Shown: positions 26,006-34,521 of the stretch, piece after piece
How positions within the stretch are numbered: position 1 is the stretch's first letter
Layout of the letters: every line of letters starts with the position of its first letter
DNA from: Bradyrhizobium sp. Y36
GTDB taxonomy: Bacteria; Pseudomonadota; Alphaproteobacteria; Rhizobiales; Xanthobacteraceae
NCBI RefSeq assembly: GCF_002531575.1
Contig: NZ_NWTI01000012.1
Span: 124,001 to 188,000 of the forward strand
Length of the DNA: 64,000 nucleotides
Direction: 5' to 3'
Program-made: the position numbers and the translations under genes
Notes under the pieces: model-generated
What the model was told of the DNA's origin: nothing
Database searches by the model: none
Seen by the model: the letters and a program-made list of their open reading frames with translations, nothing else

Positions 26006-26950
26006 TTATGCGTCGCTCTTGTCGTGCACCCAGCGGCCGAGCAGGTGATGGGCGATGGCGAAGGGATGCGGGCCGGCGAGCCCGTCCGGATGCGTCCGTG
26101 TCAGCATCAGGGCGGCCTCTTCGCGCGTGAACCAGCGCGCGTCCTCCAGCTCCATGCGATCGACGACGATGTCCTCGCTGACGGCGCGCGCGCTGCAGCC
26201 GATCATCAGCGACGACGGATAGGGCCAGGGCTGGGTCATGTAATATTGCACGTCGGTGCAGTGGATGCCTGATTCTTCCAGGATCTCGCGGCGCACGGCG
26301 TCCTCGATGGTCTCGGCGGCCTCGACGAAGCCGGCGAGGCACGAATACATGCCGGGGGGAAACTGCTTCTGGCGGCCGAGCAGGCACTTCTCGCCGGACG
26401 CCACCAGCATGATCACGACCGGATCGGTTCGCGGAAAATGCTCGGCCTTGCAGGAAGGGCAGTCGCGCTTCCAGCCGCCTTCCTTCATGGCGCTGCGCGC
26501 GCCGCAATTGGCGCAATAGCCGTGGCGCTGGTGCCAGCTCACCATCGACTTCGCCATCGCGATCGCCGACAGCTCGTCGGGCGGGATCGCGCCCTGCATC
26601 GCCATGCCGCGCAGCTCGGTGACCGTGTAGTCCTCGCGTCCCACCAGCTTCTCGGCGGCGGCCTGCGACAGGCCCATGCCGAACATCGCCGCGCCGTCGC
26701 GTAGTCCCAAGAAGATCGTGCCGGGATTGGCGCCGCATTTCAGCGCCTCGTCGATCGAGAGCAGCGCGCGCACCTTGTCGCCCTCGCGCTTCACCAGCAG
26801 CGAGTCGCGATAGACCACATAGGCGCGCGAGGTTGGTTTCTGTTCCAGCGCGAACAGCTTCTCGTCGTCACGGCGCAGATGCGCGGCGCGGTCGAGGATG
26901 TTGGTGACGAAGGCCGGCTGTCCCAGCGGAAAGGCGTCGAATGCTGACAT
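26006..26950 (-). CDS. nudC: NADH pyrophosphatase
   Basis: A 314-residue Nudix hydrolase cleaving NAD(H) to NMN(H) and AMP and able to remove NAD caps from RNA in studied homologues. A zinc ribbon (CANC...CPSC, spacing as in NudC) precedes the Nudix box GFVEAAETIEDAVRREILEESG. The SQPWPYPSS-like motif of NudC is seen as TQPWPYPSSLMIG. It sits 9 bases after the HIT gene and 10 bases before the PfkB gene, so the three are probably one transcript. Confidence 0.95.
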   Translation of the reverse strand: MSAFDAFPLGQPAFVTNILDRAAHLRRDDEKLFALEQKPTSRAYVVYRDSLLVKREGDKVRALLSIDEALKCGANPGTIFLGLRDGAAMFGMGLSQAAAEKLVGREDYTVTELRGMAMQGAIPPDELSAIAMAKSMVSWHQRHGYCANCGARSAMKEGGWKRDCPSCKAEHFPRTDPVVIMLVASGEKCLLGRQKQFPPGMYSCLAGFVEAAETIEDAVRREILEESGIHCTDVQYYMTQPWPYPSSLMIGCSARAVSEDIVVDRMELEDARWFTREEAALMLTRTHPDGLAGPHPFAIAHHLLGRWVHDKSDA

Positions 26951-26959
26951 TATGTTCTT

Positions 26960-27379
26960 TCAACCCAACCAGATCTTGCGGCGAAGCGCGCTGATGAAAT
27001 TCTGAACCTCCGCGGCGTCGTGCGCCAAGGGCGGCATCACGCCCCAGACCGGCCGCGGCCAGGCCGCGTCACTGGTGCGGCGTGCGATGATGTGGACGTG
27101 AAGCTGCGGCACGAGATTGCCGAGCGCTGCGACATTGAGCTTGTCGCATTTGGTGATGTCCTTCAGCGCGCGCGAGACGCGGGAGATTTCGGTCATCAGC
27201 TGCGCCTGCTGCACCTCGTCGAGATCGATGATCTCGACCGCATCGGCGCGCCGCGGCACCAGCAGCAGCCAGGGATAATGCGCGTCCTTGATGACCAGCA
27301 CCTTCGACAGCGGCAGATCGCCGATGTCGATGGTGTCCTCTTTCAGGCGGGAATGCAGCGACCAGGCGGGTTCGGACAT
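26960..27379 (-). CDS. HIT family protein
   Basis: A 139-residue histidine-triad nucleotide-binding protein. The motif reads PQLHVHIIARR, i.e. Q-x-H-x-H with a Gln in place of the first His, as in a common proteobacterial subgroup of the family. HIT proteins hydrolyse or transfer nucleotides from phosphoramidates and dinucleotides. It is the first gene of the minus-strand HIT-nudC-pfkB run; a repeat lies upstream. Confidence 0.9.
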   Translation of the reverse strand: MSEPAWSLHSRLKEDTIDIGDLPLSKVLVIKDAHYPWLLLVPRRADAVEIIDLDEVQQAQLMTEISRVSRALKDITKCDKLNVAALGNLVPQLHVHIIARRTSDAAWPRPVWGVMPPLAHDAAEVQNFISALRRKIWLG

Positions 27380-27486
27380 GTTCGTTTCCGGATGGCCCGA
27401 TGGGGTCGGGCGTATTGGGTGCGACCATACGACAGCGATTCCGATAGGGGAAGGATTGGGGCTCCGCTGTCACCGCATACGCGGTC

Positions 27487-27638
27487 GTCGTCCCGGACAA
27501 GCGAAGCGGAGCGCTGATCCGGGACCCATCGGCTACAGGCAGTGGTCGTTACGCGCGCTGGCAACTCCGAATCTTCGCCAAACCCGACCCTGTGGTTATG
27601 GATTCCGGGCTCGTGCTGCGCGCGCCCCGGAAGGACGG
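27487..27638. repeat. Dispersed palindromic repeat (GTCGTCCCGGACAAGCGAAGC type)
   Basis: Opens GTCGTCCCGGACAAGCG and closes with TGGTTATGGATTCCGGG...CCCCGG. Matches the element at 45607-45738 in its left arm. It fills most of the 263-base space between the HIT gene and the next operon. Confidence 0.75.
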
Positions 27639-27642
27639 AAAC

Positions 27643-28770
27643 TCACGCCTCCGCGATCACCCGCGCGTTGGCGCGGACGGAAGCTTCGCTGACGCGGATG
27701 CCGAGACCGGGACCGTCGGGCACCACGACATGCCCCGCGCGGTTGGCGACGCGCTCCTCCAGCACGTCCTCGGTCAGCACGTGGTGCGGCATGTAGAATT
27801 CGCAGCCGAGCGAGATGCCCGGCGTCGCCGCGATCAGTTGCGTGCCGGCGGCTAGCCCGATGCCGCCCTCCCACAGCGTGCCGCCATAGCCGGGCAGGCC
27901 GGCGATGTCGGCGATCGCCATGATCGCCTGCGCCTCGAACAGGCCGCCGGCCTTCATCAGCTTGATCGAGACGGCATCGGCCGCCTCGCGGCGCACCACC
28001 TCCATCATGTCGCGGCGGTCGAAGCAGCTTTCGTCGGCCAGCACCGGCGTTTCCAGCGCAGCGGTGAGCTGCGCCATCACGTCGAGAAATTTGCGCGGCA
28101 CCGGCTGCTCGATGAAGGTCGGCGCGAACTCCTCGACATCACGCAGGATCTTGATGGCGCCGAACGGCGCCAGCGCCTGATTGTAGTCGACGCGCAGATC
28201 GACCTTGTCGCCAAATTCCTTCCGGATCGCTTCGAGATGGTCGAGATCCTCGCGATGCGGCTTCACGCCGGTCTTGACCTTGTAGATGACGTTCCCCTCC
28301 GGAACCATCTTTCGCATCCGCTCGAGATCGGCGGCAAAATCCGGATCGGCGATCGAGAAGGAAAGGGGAATCGTGTCGCGCACCCGGCCGCCGAGCAGAT
28401 CGGCCGCCGACAGCCCCGACGCCTTGCCGACGATGTCGAGCAGCGCCATCTCGATGCCGACCTTGGCCTCGGCATGTCCGACCAGCGCGCGGTCGAGCTC
28501 GGCCATCAGCGCGCGGATGCGGCGCACCGGCTTGCCGAGCACGACGGGCCTTAAGTAAATATCGAGCGCGGAGAAGGCTGCCTCCGGCGTTCCCGTGAAC
28601 ACCTCCCACGGTGCCGCTTCGCCCCAGCCGATCACGCCGTCGCTCGCGGTGAGCTCGATCAGCACGCGCTTGACCGTACCCTTGACGTTGCCGACGCCCT
28701 GCAGGCGCGCCATCTTGATCGGGCTTTCGATCAGGAACAGCCTGAGGCGTTCGATGGTTGCTTCGGTCAT
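27643..28770 (-). CDS. Mandelate racemase/muconate lactonizing enzyme family protein
   Basis: A 375-residue enolase-superfamily enzyme of the muconate lactonizing/dipeptide epimerase branch. The general-base lysines are in IYKVKTG, metal ligands follow as DYNQ, EQP and DES, and a C-terminal Lys is in SIKLMKAGG. Such enzymes take an alpha proton from a carboxylate substrate. It is the last gene of an importer operon and overlaps the SDR gene by 4 bases (ATGA). The imported compound is therefore probably its substrate; cycloisomerase, racemase and epimerase are all possible. Confidence 0.88.
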   Translation of the reverse strand: MTEATIERLRLFLIESPIKMARLQGVGNVKGTVKRVLIELTASDGVIGWGEAAPWEVFTGTPEAAFSALDIYLRPVVLGKPVRRIRALMAELDRALVGHAEAKVGIEMALLDIVGKASGLSAADLLGGRVRDTIPLSFSIADPDFAADLERMRKMVPEGNVIYKVKTGVKPHREDLDHLEAIRKEFGDKVDLRVDYNQALAPFGAIKILRDVEEFAPTFIEQPVPRKFLDVMAQLTAALETPVLADESCFDRRDMMEVVRREAADAVSIKLMKAGGLFEAQAIMAIADIAGLPGYGGTLWEGGIGLAAGTQLIAATPGISLGCEFYMPHHVLTEDVLEERVANRAGHVVVPDGPGLGIRVSEASVRANARVIAEA

Positions 28771-29522
28771 GTCAGGCCTCCATTAACGTGCCAGACCTGG
28801 CCGGTGACGTAAGACGCCTTCGGGGATGCCAGGAAGGCGATGATTTCGGCGACTTCCTCCGGTCGTCCGCGGCGACGCATCGGAATCAGCGCCTCGGTCG
28901 CGGCGATCTGCTCGGGCGACAGCCGGCTTTCGCTCGGCTTGTCCTTGATGATGAGGCCCGGCGACACCGCGTTCACGGTGATGCCGTCTTTCGCCAGCTC
29001 GACCGCGGTCAGGCGCACCAGCGCTTCCAGCGCGGCGCGGCTCGCGGCTGTTGCGGCGAAGGGCGCGAATTCGGGTCGGATCGCGTGCGCGACGAAGGAC
29101 GACACCGCGACGATGCGCGCATCGGATCCTGCGCGCAGCAGTGGCAGCGCGGCCTCGACCAGTCGCGTGAACGCCAGCGCCGATTCGTCCATTGCCTGTC
29201 GGAACTGATCCGCCGGCGTGCCGATCGCGCTGCCGCGGCGGGCGTGGCCGCCGACGAGAACCAGTCCATCGAGCCGGCCGAATGCGGCGTGCGCGGCCGC
29301 GATGGCGGCAGTGACGGCTGTTTGCTCGGCAAGATCGCCGAGACATCTTGCGACCACTGCGCCCTGCGCTTGAGTCTCTGCCGCGGTGGCGTCGAGACCT
29401 CCTGCGTTGGAGCGGGTGTGCAGCAGCAGCGCGACGCCGGGCGCGGCAAGCAGCTTTGCGGTGGCGCGGCCGATGCCGCTGGCGGCACCGGTGACGAGAT
29501 AGACGCGTTTGATATCAGGCAT
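28767..29522 (-). CDS. SDR family oxidoreductase with atypical active site
   Basis: A 251-residue short-chain dehydrogenase. The cofactor motif TGAASGIG and the C-terminal NAVSPGLI and YVTGQVWHVNGG segments are standard. The active-site region reads AVSSFVAH...FAPFAATAASRAAL: the Ser is present, but the position of the Tyr is Phe and the Lys four later is Ala, so the normal YxxxK pair is missing. It overlaps both neighbours (4 bases with the enolase-type gene, 1 base with the ABC ATPase), so it is tightly coupled in translation. Activity may be lost or changed. Confidence 0.85.
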   Translation of the reverse strand: MPDIKRVYLVTGAASGIGRATAKLLAAPGVALLLHTRSNAGGLDATAAETQAQGAVVARCLGDLAEQTAVTAAIAAAHAAFGRLDGLVLVGGHARRGSAIGTPADQFRQAMDESALAFTRLVEAALPLLRAGSDARIVAVSSFVAHAIRPEFAPFAATAASRAALEALVRLTAVELAKDGITVNAVSPGLIIKDKPSESRLSPEQIAATEALIPMRRRGRPEEVAEIIAFLASPKASYVTGQVWHVNGGLT

Positions 29523-30328
29523 CAGGTTGTCGTGTTGGCCGGCGGCAACGCGCCGGTGCGGTGGAAATGGCTGAGGAAGGCGCGCGTCGCGCTTTCTTTC
29601 GGATTGTCGATCACCTGCCGCGCCGGGCCCTCTTCGACCACGACGCCGTCGCGCATGAAGATCAGGCGGTCGGCGACCTCGCGCGCGAAGGCGATCTCGT
29701 GGGTGACGATCACCATCGTCATGCCCTCGGAGGCCAGCTGCTGGATCACGTTCAGTACCTCGCCGACGAGTTCGGGATCCAGCGCGGAGGTGGCCTCGTC
29801 GAACAGCATCACGTCGGGCTCCATCGCGAGCGCGCGTGCGATCGCGACGCGCTGCTTCTGTCCGCCGGAGAGCGTCGCCGGATATTGGTCGGCCTTCTCG
29901 GCAAGTCCGACTTTGGCGAGCTGCGTCCGCGCCAGCTTCTCGGCGTCAGCCTTGGCCATGCGCCGCACCGTGACCGGCCCCTCCATCACGTTCTGCAGCG
30001 TGGTCATATGCGGGAACAGATTGAAATGCTGGAACACCATGCCGGTGCCGGCGCGGAAATTTGCTAGCGTCTTCACCTCGGGTAGTTTCGCACCGTCGCC
30101 GAATGCAAAGCGCGTGTCGCCGACGCGGACGCTGCCGCCGTCGGGCACCACCAGCAGATTGATGCAGCGGAGCAGCGTCGATTTGCCGGAGCCCGACGGG
30201 CCGATCAGCGCGACGACGCCGCCCTTGGCGACGTCGAGGTTGATGTTCTTCAGGACCTCGTTGCTGCCAAAGCTCTTGCGTAAGGCCCGGATCTCGATCT
30301 TCGAAGTGTTCTTTGGCGTCTCGCTCAT
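29522..30328 (-). CDS. Amino-acid-type ABC transporter ATPase
   Basis: A 268-residue ATPase of the polar amino acid uptake (GlnQ/HisP) group. Walker A GPSGSGKST, signature LSGGQKQR, Walker B VMLFDEATSALDPE, and the H-loop VTHEIAFA are all intact. It works on the cytoplasmic face with the permease encoded just upstream (4-base overlap). Confidence 0.94.
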   Translation of the reverse strand: MSETPKNTSKIEIRALRKSFGSNEVLKNINLDVAKGGVVALIGPSGSGKSTLLRCINLLVVPDGGSVRVGDTRFAFGDGAKLPEVKTLANFRAGTGMVFQHFNLFPHMTTLQNVMEGPVTVRRMAKADAEKLARTQLAKVGLAEKADQYPATLSGGQKQRVAIARALAMEPDVMLFDEATSALDPELVGEVLNVIQQLASEGMTMVIVTHEIAFAREVADRLIFMRDGVVVEEGPARQVIDNPKESATRAFLSHFHRTGALPPANTTT

Positions 30329-30987
30329 TCGCTCACCGCCAGTCGCTTCTCGCCGCGGCGGACGATGATGGTGAGCGGGATCAGGATCGCCGCATAGGCG
30401 ACCGCGACGGCGGTGTAGGTCTCCAGCGGCCGGTAGCTGTCATGGGCGGCGACCTGGCTCTGGTAGACTAGGTCGGGCACCGCCAGCACCGACACCAGCG
30501 AGGTGTTCTTGAACTGGATGATCGACTGGTTCATCAGCGCCGGGATCATGCGCTTGATCGCCTGCGGCAACACGATGCGCCGCATGCTCTGCCCGGGCGT
30601 CATGCCGAGCGCGGCGCCGGCTTCCGACTGGCCCTTGTCGATCGAGATGATGCCGCCGCGGATGATCTCCGAATAGAAGGAGCCGCCATAGAGCGAGAGC
30701 GCCAAGGCCGAGGCGGTGATCGGCGTCATCTCGACGCCGGCGAGAATCGGCAGCGCGTAATAGAACCAGATCAGCTGCACCAGGATCGGCGTGCAGCGAA
30801 AGGCTTCGATAAAGGTGAGGGCGAGCAGCCGCAACGCCTTGAAGCGCGACAGGCTGCCGAAAGCTCCGAGCAGGCCGAAGACGAGCCCGAGCAGCACAAT
30901 GACGATCGTGAAGCCGACGGTGACGCCGAGCCCGTTGAGAAAGAGCCAGCGATAGCTCCAGAGGATGCCGAAGTCCCACTGATACAT
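30325..30987 (-). CDS. Amino-acid-type ABC transporter permease
   Basis: About 220 residues with roughly five membrane helices and the EAA motif of HisM/GlnP permeases (EAGAALGMTPGQSMRRIVLP). The start is uncertain: ATG at the complement of 30987 (MYQWDFGILW) fits the family; GTG at 31020 and ATG at 31014 abut a palindromic repeat. A single permease gene implies a homodimer. It overlaps the ATPase gene by 4 bases. Confidence 0.92.
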   Translation of the reverse strand: MYQWDFGILWSYRWLFLNGLGVTVGFTIVIVLLGLVFGLLGAFGSLSRFKALRLLALTFIEAFRCTPILVQLIWFYYALPILAGVEMTPITASALALSLYGGSFYSEIIRGGIISIDKGQSEAGAALGMTPGQSMRRIVLPQAIKRMIPALMNQSIIQFKNTSLVSVLAVPDLVYQSQVAAHDSYRPLETYTAVAVAYAAILIPLTIIVRRGEKRLAVSE

Positions 30988-31021
30988 GCGTGTGTTACTC
31001 GTCGTGGGTGCCATTGGCACC

Positions 31022-31099
31022 GTCGTTCCGGGGCGATGCGAAGCATCGAACCCGGAACCTCGAGATTCCGGGTTCTCGCTTCGCGAGCCCCGGAATGAC
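31022..31099. repeat. Dispersed palindromic repeat (GTCGTTCCGGGGC type)
   Basis: Starts GTCGTTCCGGGGCGATGC and ends GCCCCGGAATGAC; the centre is the palindrome AACCTCGAGATT extended by CCGG arms. It fills the space between the binding-protein gene and the permease gene within the operon and might affect the ratio of the two products. Confidence 0.85.
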
Positions 31100-31108
31100 A
31101 GTGGGAGA

Positions 31109-31954
31109 TTACAGCGAAACGCCCGGCGGAATGTCCGCTTCGGTCACGCCCACCAGCTCCATGTTGGTGATGATGGCGTTGCGGATGAAGCCGAGGCCCT
31201 TGTTGAAGTCGATCCAGGTGTTGACGTAGTCGCGCCAGGTCTTGTCGGTCTCGCGGCGGAAGCCGGCATTCGACGTCGTCGCGAAGATCGGCGTCGGCAG
31301 CACGAGCTGGCCGAGCGAGGGATTCTTCTTCAGCACGGTCAGCGACAGCATGGTGATCAGGCATTGCGCGTCGACGCGGCCGGTCTGCAGCGCGGCGGTC
31401 GCGTCGTCGGCAGTCTTCAGCCGCGTGATCTGCGCCTTCGGCGTCAGGCGGCTGACGACCTGGTCGTGCGAGGAACCCTGGTCGACCGCGATCTTGATGT
31501 CGGGCGAGTTCAGCTCGGCCCAGCTCTTCGGCTTGAAGTCCTTCTTGCAGAGGATGGCGAAGGCGTTGTTGAAGACCGGCACCGAGAAGTCGACCACCAG
31601 CGCGCGCTTCGGGGTCGGGTTGAGGCCGAAGAAGATGTCGATCTTGTTGGCCTGCAGGTCCAGCACCGAATTGCCCCAGGTGGTTTCGGTGATCTCCAGC
31701 TCGGCCTCCATGTCGTCGGCCAGCCCCTTGGCGATGTCGATGTAGAAGCCCTTCCACTGGCCGCTGGAAAGATCCTTCATGTAATACGGCGCGCCGCCGC
31801 CGACCGCGCCGATCCGCATCTTCTTGGTGCGGCGGATGCGGGCGAAGGTCGATTCGTTGGGATCGGCAGTCTGGGCCACGGCCGGGGCGGCCAGCGTGGC
31901 TGCGGCGACCGCGCCGAGTCCGACAATCGATGCAACATCACGACGTGTAACCAT
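31109..31954 (-). CDS. Periplasmic amino-acid-type solute-binding protein
   Basis: A 281-residue family 3 solute-binding protein. The N-terminus MVTRRDVASIVGLG followed by a hydrophobic stretch and PAVAQ resembles a Tat-type or long Sec signal. The mature domain has the family segments GFYIDIAKGLADDM and KIDIFFGLNPTPKRA. It is the first gene of the operon with permease, ATPase, SDR and enolase-type enzyme. The ligand cannot be told; the enzymes suggest a carboxylate or amino acid derivative. Confidence 0.92.
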   Translation of the reverse strand: MVTRRDVASIVGLGAVAAATLAAPAVAQTADPNESTFARIRRTKKMRIGAVGGGAPYYMKDLSSGQWKGFYIDIAKGLADDMEAELEITETTWGNSVLDLQANKIDIFFGLNPTPKRALVVDFSVPVFNNAFAILCKKDFKPKSWAELNSPDIKIAVDQGSSHDQVVSRLTPKAQITRLKTADDATAALQTGRVDAQCLITMLSLTVLKKNPSLGQLVLPTPIFATTSNAGFRRETDKTWRDYVNTWIDFNKGLGFIRNAIITNMELVGVTEADIPPGVSL

Positions 31955-32100
31955 TGGGATCACTGCTTTTCTGGTTGGATGGAGTTCCGCCAAGGTTCTT
32001 AGCAAGGCGGTCGCAGCAGAGAAAGCACAGCCTATCGGCTGGGCAGTTCAGGAATTGCCCGGATGCTGGGCAGGATCAGGCAGGCCGGGCCGATACCCGC

Positions 32101-32129
32101 TTGCTTTCCGCTCCCTTTGGCCCCAAATA
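32101..32129 (+). promoter_or_regulatory. Candidate sigma-70 promoter of the 4.5S RNA gene
   Basis: TTGCTT (32101-32106) and CAAATA (32124-32129) are separated by 17 bases and end about 15 bases before the RNA. Matches are moderate. Confidence 0.4.
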
Positions 32130-32144
32130 GGGACCGGGAGATTG

Positions 32145-32236
32145 GCGGTGGACGAGCCACTCGCCAACCGGGTCAGGTCCGGAAGGAAGCAGCCCTAACG
32201 AGGTCCGGATCGGGTCGCTCGTCAGTCTCCTACCTG
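32145..32236 (+). ncRNA. ffs: Signal recognition particle RNA (4.5S)
   Basis: The conserved apical domain GGTCAGGTCCGGAAGGAAGC, which binds Ffh, is at 32171-32190, with the paired GAGGTCCGGATC on the other side. The outer stem is GACGAGC (32151-32157) with GCTCGTC (32217-32223). The ends are approximate. A T run (GTTTTTC) follows and may terminate it. Location directly before dnaX is typical of alphaproteobacteria. Confidence 0.93.
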
Positions 32237-32327
32237 TTTTTCGAGCGAACCAGCGCCGGCGGCACCAGCCGCCAGCGCGCTCCTTTCCGCAAAGCCGGCC
32301 AAGAGACATTTAATTGCGGATCGACCG

Positions 32328-34169
32328 ATGACCGACGCTGGCGCCCCTCCGAACCCTGATAGCGCCGGGCAGGCCGGCAACGCGCCCTACCGGGTTCTGG
32401 CGCGCAAATACCGTCCCTCGAGCTTTGACGATCTGATCGGCCAGGAGGCCGTGGTCCGCACCGTCTCCAACGCCTTCGAGACCGGCCGTATTCCGCAGGC
32501 CTGGATCCTCACCGGCGTCCGCGGTGTCGGCAAGACCACCACTGCGCGCATCCTGGCCCGTGCGCTCAACTACGAGATGCCGGACGGCTCGGTGAAGGGC
32601 CCGACCATCCACATGCCGACGCTCGGTGTGCATTGCCAGGCGATCATGGAAAGCCGGCACATGGACGTGCTGGAGATGGACGCGGCCTCGCATACCGGCG
32701 TCGACGACGTCCGCCAGATCAATGACAGCGTGCGCTACGCGCCGGCCAGCGCCCGCTACAAGGTCTACATCATCGACGAAGTCCACATGCTGTCGACGGC
32801 GGCGTTCAACGCTTTCCTCAAGACGCTGGAGGAGCCGCCGGAGCACGCCAAGTTCGTGTTCGCCACCACCGAGATCCGCAAGGTTCCGGTGACGGTGCTG
32901 TCGCGCTGCCAGCGTTTTGACCTGCGCCGCGTCGAGGCCGACGTGCTGATGAAGCACCTCGCCAATATCGCCACCAAGGAAAACGTCGAGATCGAGCCGG
33001 AGGCGCTCGGCATCATCGCCCGCGCCGCAGAAGGTTCGGTGCGCGATTCGCTGTCGCTGCTGGACCAGGCGATCGCGCATGCGGCCGGCGCCGTGAAGGC
33101 CGACGCAGTCCGGCAGATGCTGGGCCTCGCCGACCGCACCCGCGTCATCGACCTCTTCGATTCGCTGGCGCGCGGCGACATCGCGAGCGCCTTCAGGGAA
33201 TTCCGCGATCAGTACGACGTCGGCGCCGATCCGATCGTCGTGCTCTCCGACCTCGCCGAATTCGTCAATTTCGTCACCCGCGTGAAGATCGTGCCGGCGA
33301 CTGCCGACAACGTCGCCTATGGCGAGACCGAGCGCGTGCGCGCGAGGGAATTCGCCTCGAAGATCTCGATGCGCGTGCTGTCGCGGATGTGGCAGATGCT
33401 GCTCAAGGGCATCACCGAGGTGCAGGCCGCGACGCGGCCCGCCGCGGCCGCCGAGATGGTGCTGGTGCGCATCGCCTATGTCGCCGACCTGCCGACGCCG
33501 GACGAAGCGATCAGGATGCTGGAGCAGAACGGCGGCGGCTCACCGGTCGCGAGTGGCGGCGGTGGAGCTGCGCGCAGCACTGCGCCATCCGCGCCGATGG
33601 CGTCGGCCGCGCCAATGTCCGCTGCGCCCGTGCGCATGCCGACATCGTCGCCGACTGCGTTCGGTGGTGGCGCCCGGCCGCAGATGGTGGCGCCCGCGCC
33701 GGACCCGCAAGGGGCGGCGCCCCAGCTGCGCGTCACGAGCTTCACTCAGCTCGTCGCGCTCGCCGGGCAGAAGCGCGACATCATGACCAAGAGCGCGCTC
33801 GAAGGCGACATGCGCCTCGTCCGTTTCGAGGAGGGCCGGCTGGAAGTCGCGCTCGAGCCCAACGCCTCCAAGACCATGATCTCGGAGCTTGCGAAGAAAT
33901 TCGAGCTGTGGACCGGCCGGCGCTGGACCATCGTCGTGTCCAACGAGCAGGGCCAGCCGACGCTGCGCTCGGTGAACCAGGCCGCCAAGCAGGAGCATGC
34001 GCGCACCGCGGAAGCCGATCCGCGCGTGCAGGAGGTGCTCTCGCGGTTCCCCGGCGCCAAGGTCGTCGAGGTCCGCAGGCTTGCCCCCGAGACGCCGGAA
34101 GCCAATATAAACGCTGACTATGGCAGCGACGATCCGCCCGACGGTTCCGACGGCGACGACGATCTCTGA
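32328..34169 (+). CDS. dnaX: DNA polymerase III subunit gamma/tau
   Basis: A 613-residue clamp-loader ATPase. Walker A GVRGVGKT (63-70), Walker B IIDEVHML, sensor and arginine-finger region LSRCQRFDLRR. The usual four-cysteine zinc module between Walker A and B is reduced to one Cys (C103 in LGVHCQAIM); the rest is replaced by an unrelated loop. A Gly/Ala/Pro-rich linker (about 402-460) joins the tau C-terminal domain. No slippery A-run for a gamma frameshift is visible. Followed by ybaB and recR with 30- and 1-base gaps. Confidence 0.96.
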   Translation: MTDAGAPPNPDSAGQAGNAPYRVLARKYRPSSFDDLIGQEAVVRTVSNAFETGRIPQAWILTGVRGVGKTTTARILARALNYEMPDGSVKGPTIHMPTLGVHCQAIMESRHMDVLEMDAASHTGVDDVRQINDSVRYAPASARYKVYIIDEVHMLSTAAFNAFLKTLEEPPEHAKFVFATTEIRKVPVTVLSRCQRFDLRRVEADVLMKHLANIATKENVEIEPEALGIIARAAEGSVRDSLSLLDQAIAHAAGAVKADAVRQMLGLADRTRVIDLFDSLARGDIASAFREFRDQYDVGADPIVVLSDLAEFVNFVTRVKIVPATADNVAYGETERVRAREFASKISMRVLSRMWQMLLKGITEVQAATRPAAAAEMVLVRIAYVADLPTPDEAIRMLEQNGGGSPVASGGGGAARSTAPSAPMASAAPMSAAPVRMPTSSPTAFGGGARPQMVAPAPDPQGAAPQLRVTSFTQLVALAGQKRDIMTKSALEGDMRLVRFEEGRLEVALEPNASKTMISELAKKFELWTGRRWTIVVSNEQGQPTLRSVNQAAKQEHARTAEADPRVQEVLSRFPGAKVVEVRRLAPETPEANINADYGSDDPPDGSDGDDDL

Positions 34170-34199
34170 GCCATTTCTTCTTTCTAAGGACACGCACCC

Positions 34200-34520
34200 A
34201 TGGCTGATTTTCTCGGCATGATGAAGCAGGCGGCGCAGCTGCAATCCAAGATGCAGGAGATGCAGGACCAGCTCGCCAATGTCGAGGTCGAGGGCATTTC
34301 CGGCGGCGGTCTGGTCGCCGTGCGCATGACCGCGAAGATGGACGTCAAGGGCGTCAGGATCGATCCCTCGCTGATGAAGCCGGAAGAGCGCGAGGTGCTG
34401 GAAGACCTGCTCGTCACCGCGTTCGGTGATGCGCGCCGCAAGGCGGAGGCTGCGATGCAGGAGAAGATGCAAGCCCTCACCGGCGGGCTCGGCCTGCCGC
34501 CGGGGTTGTTCGGCCAATAG
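34200..34520 (+). CDS. ybaB: YbaB/EbfC family nucleoid-associated protein
   Basis: A 106-residue DNA-binding protein with the typical start MADFLGMMKQAAQLQSKMQE and core GISGGGLVAVRMTAKMDVKG. It forms dimers and coats DNA. It sits between dnaX and recR, the conserved order, and its stop is one base before the recR ATG. Confidence 0.96.
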   Translation: MADFLGMMKQAAQLQSKMQEMQDQLANVEVEGISGGGLVAVRMTAKMDVKGVRIDPSLMKPEEREVLEDLLVTAFGDARRKAEAAMQEKMQALTGGLGLPPGLFGQ

Positions 34521-34521
34521 T

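Larger units (their letters stand above)
31955..32327. other. Intergenic region holding the 4.5S RNA gene
   Basis: This 373-base stretch lies between divergent genes. It contains the upstream region of the ABC operon, a candidate promoter at 32101-32129 and the SRP RNA; no protein gene is seen. Confidence 0.8.
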
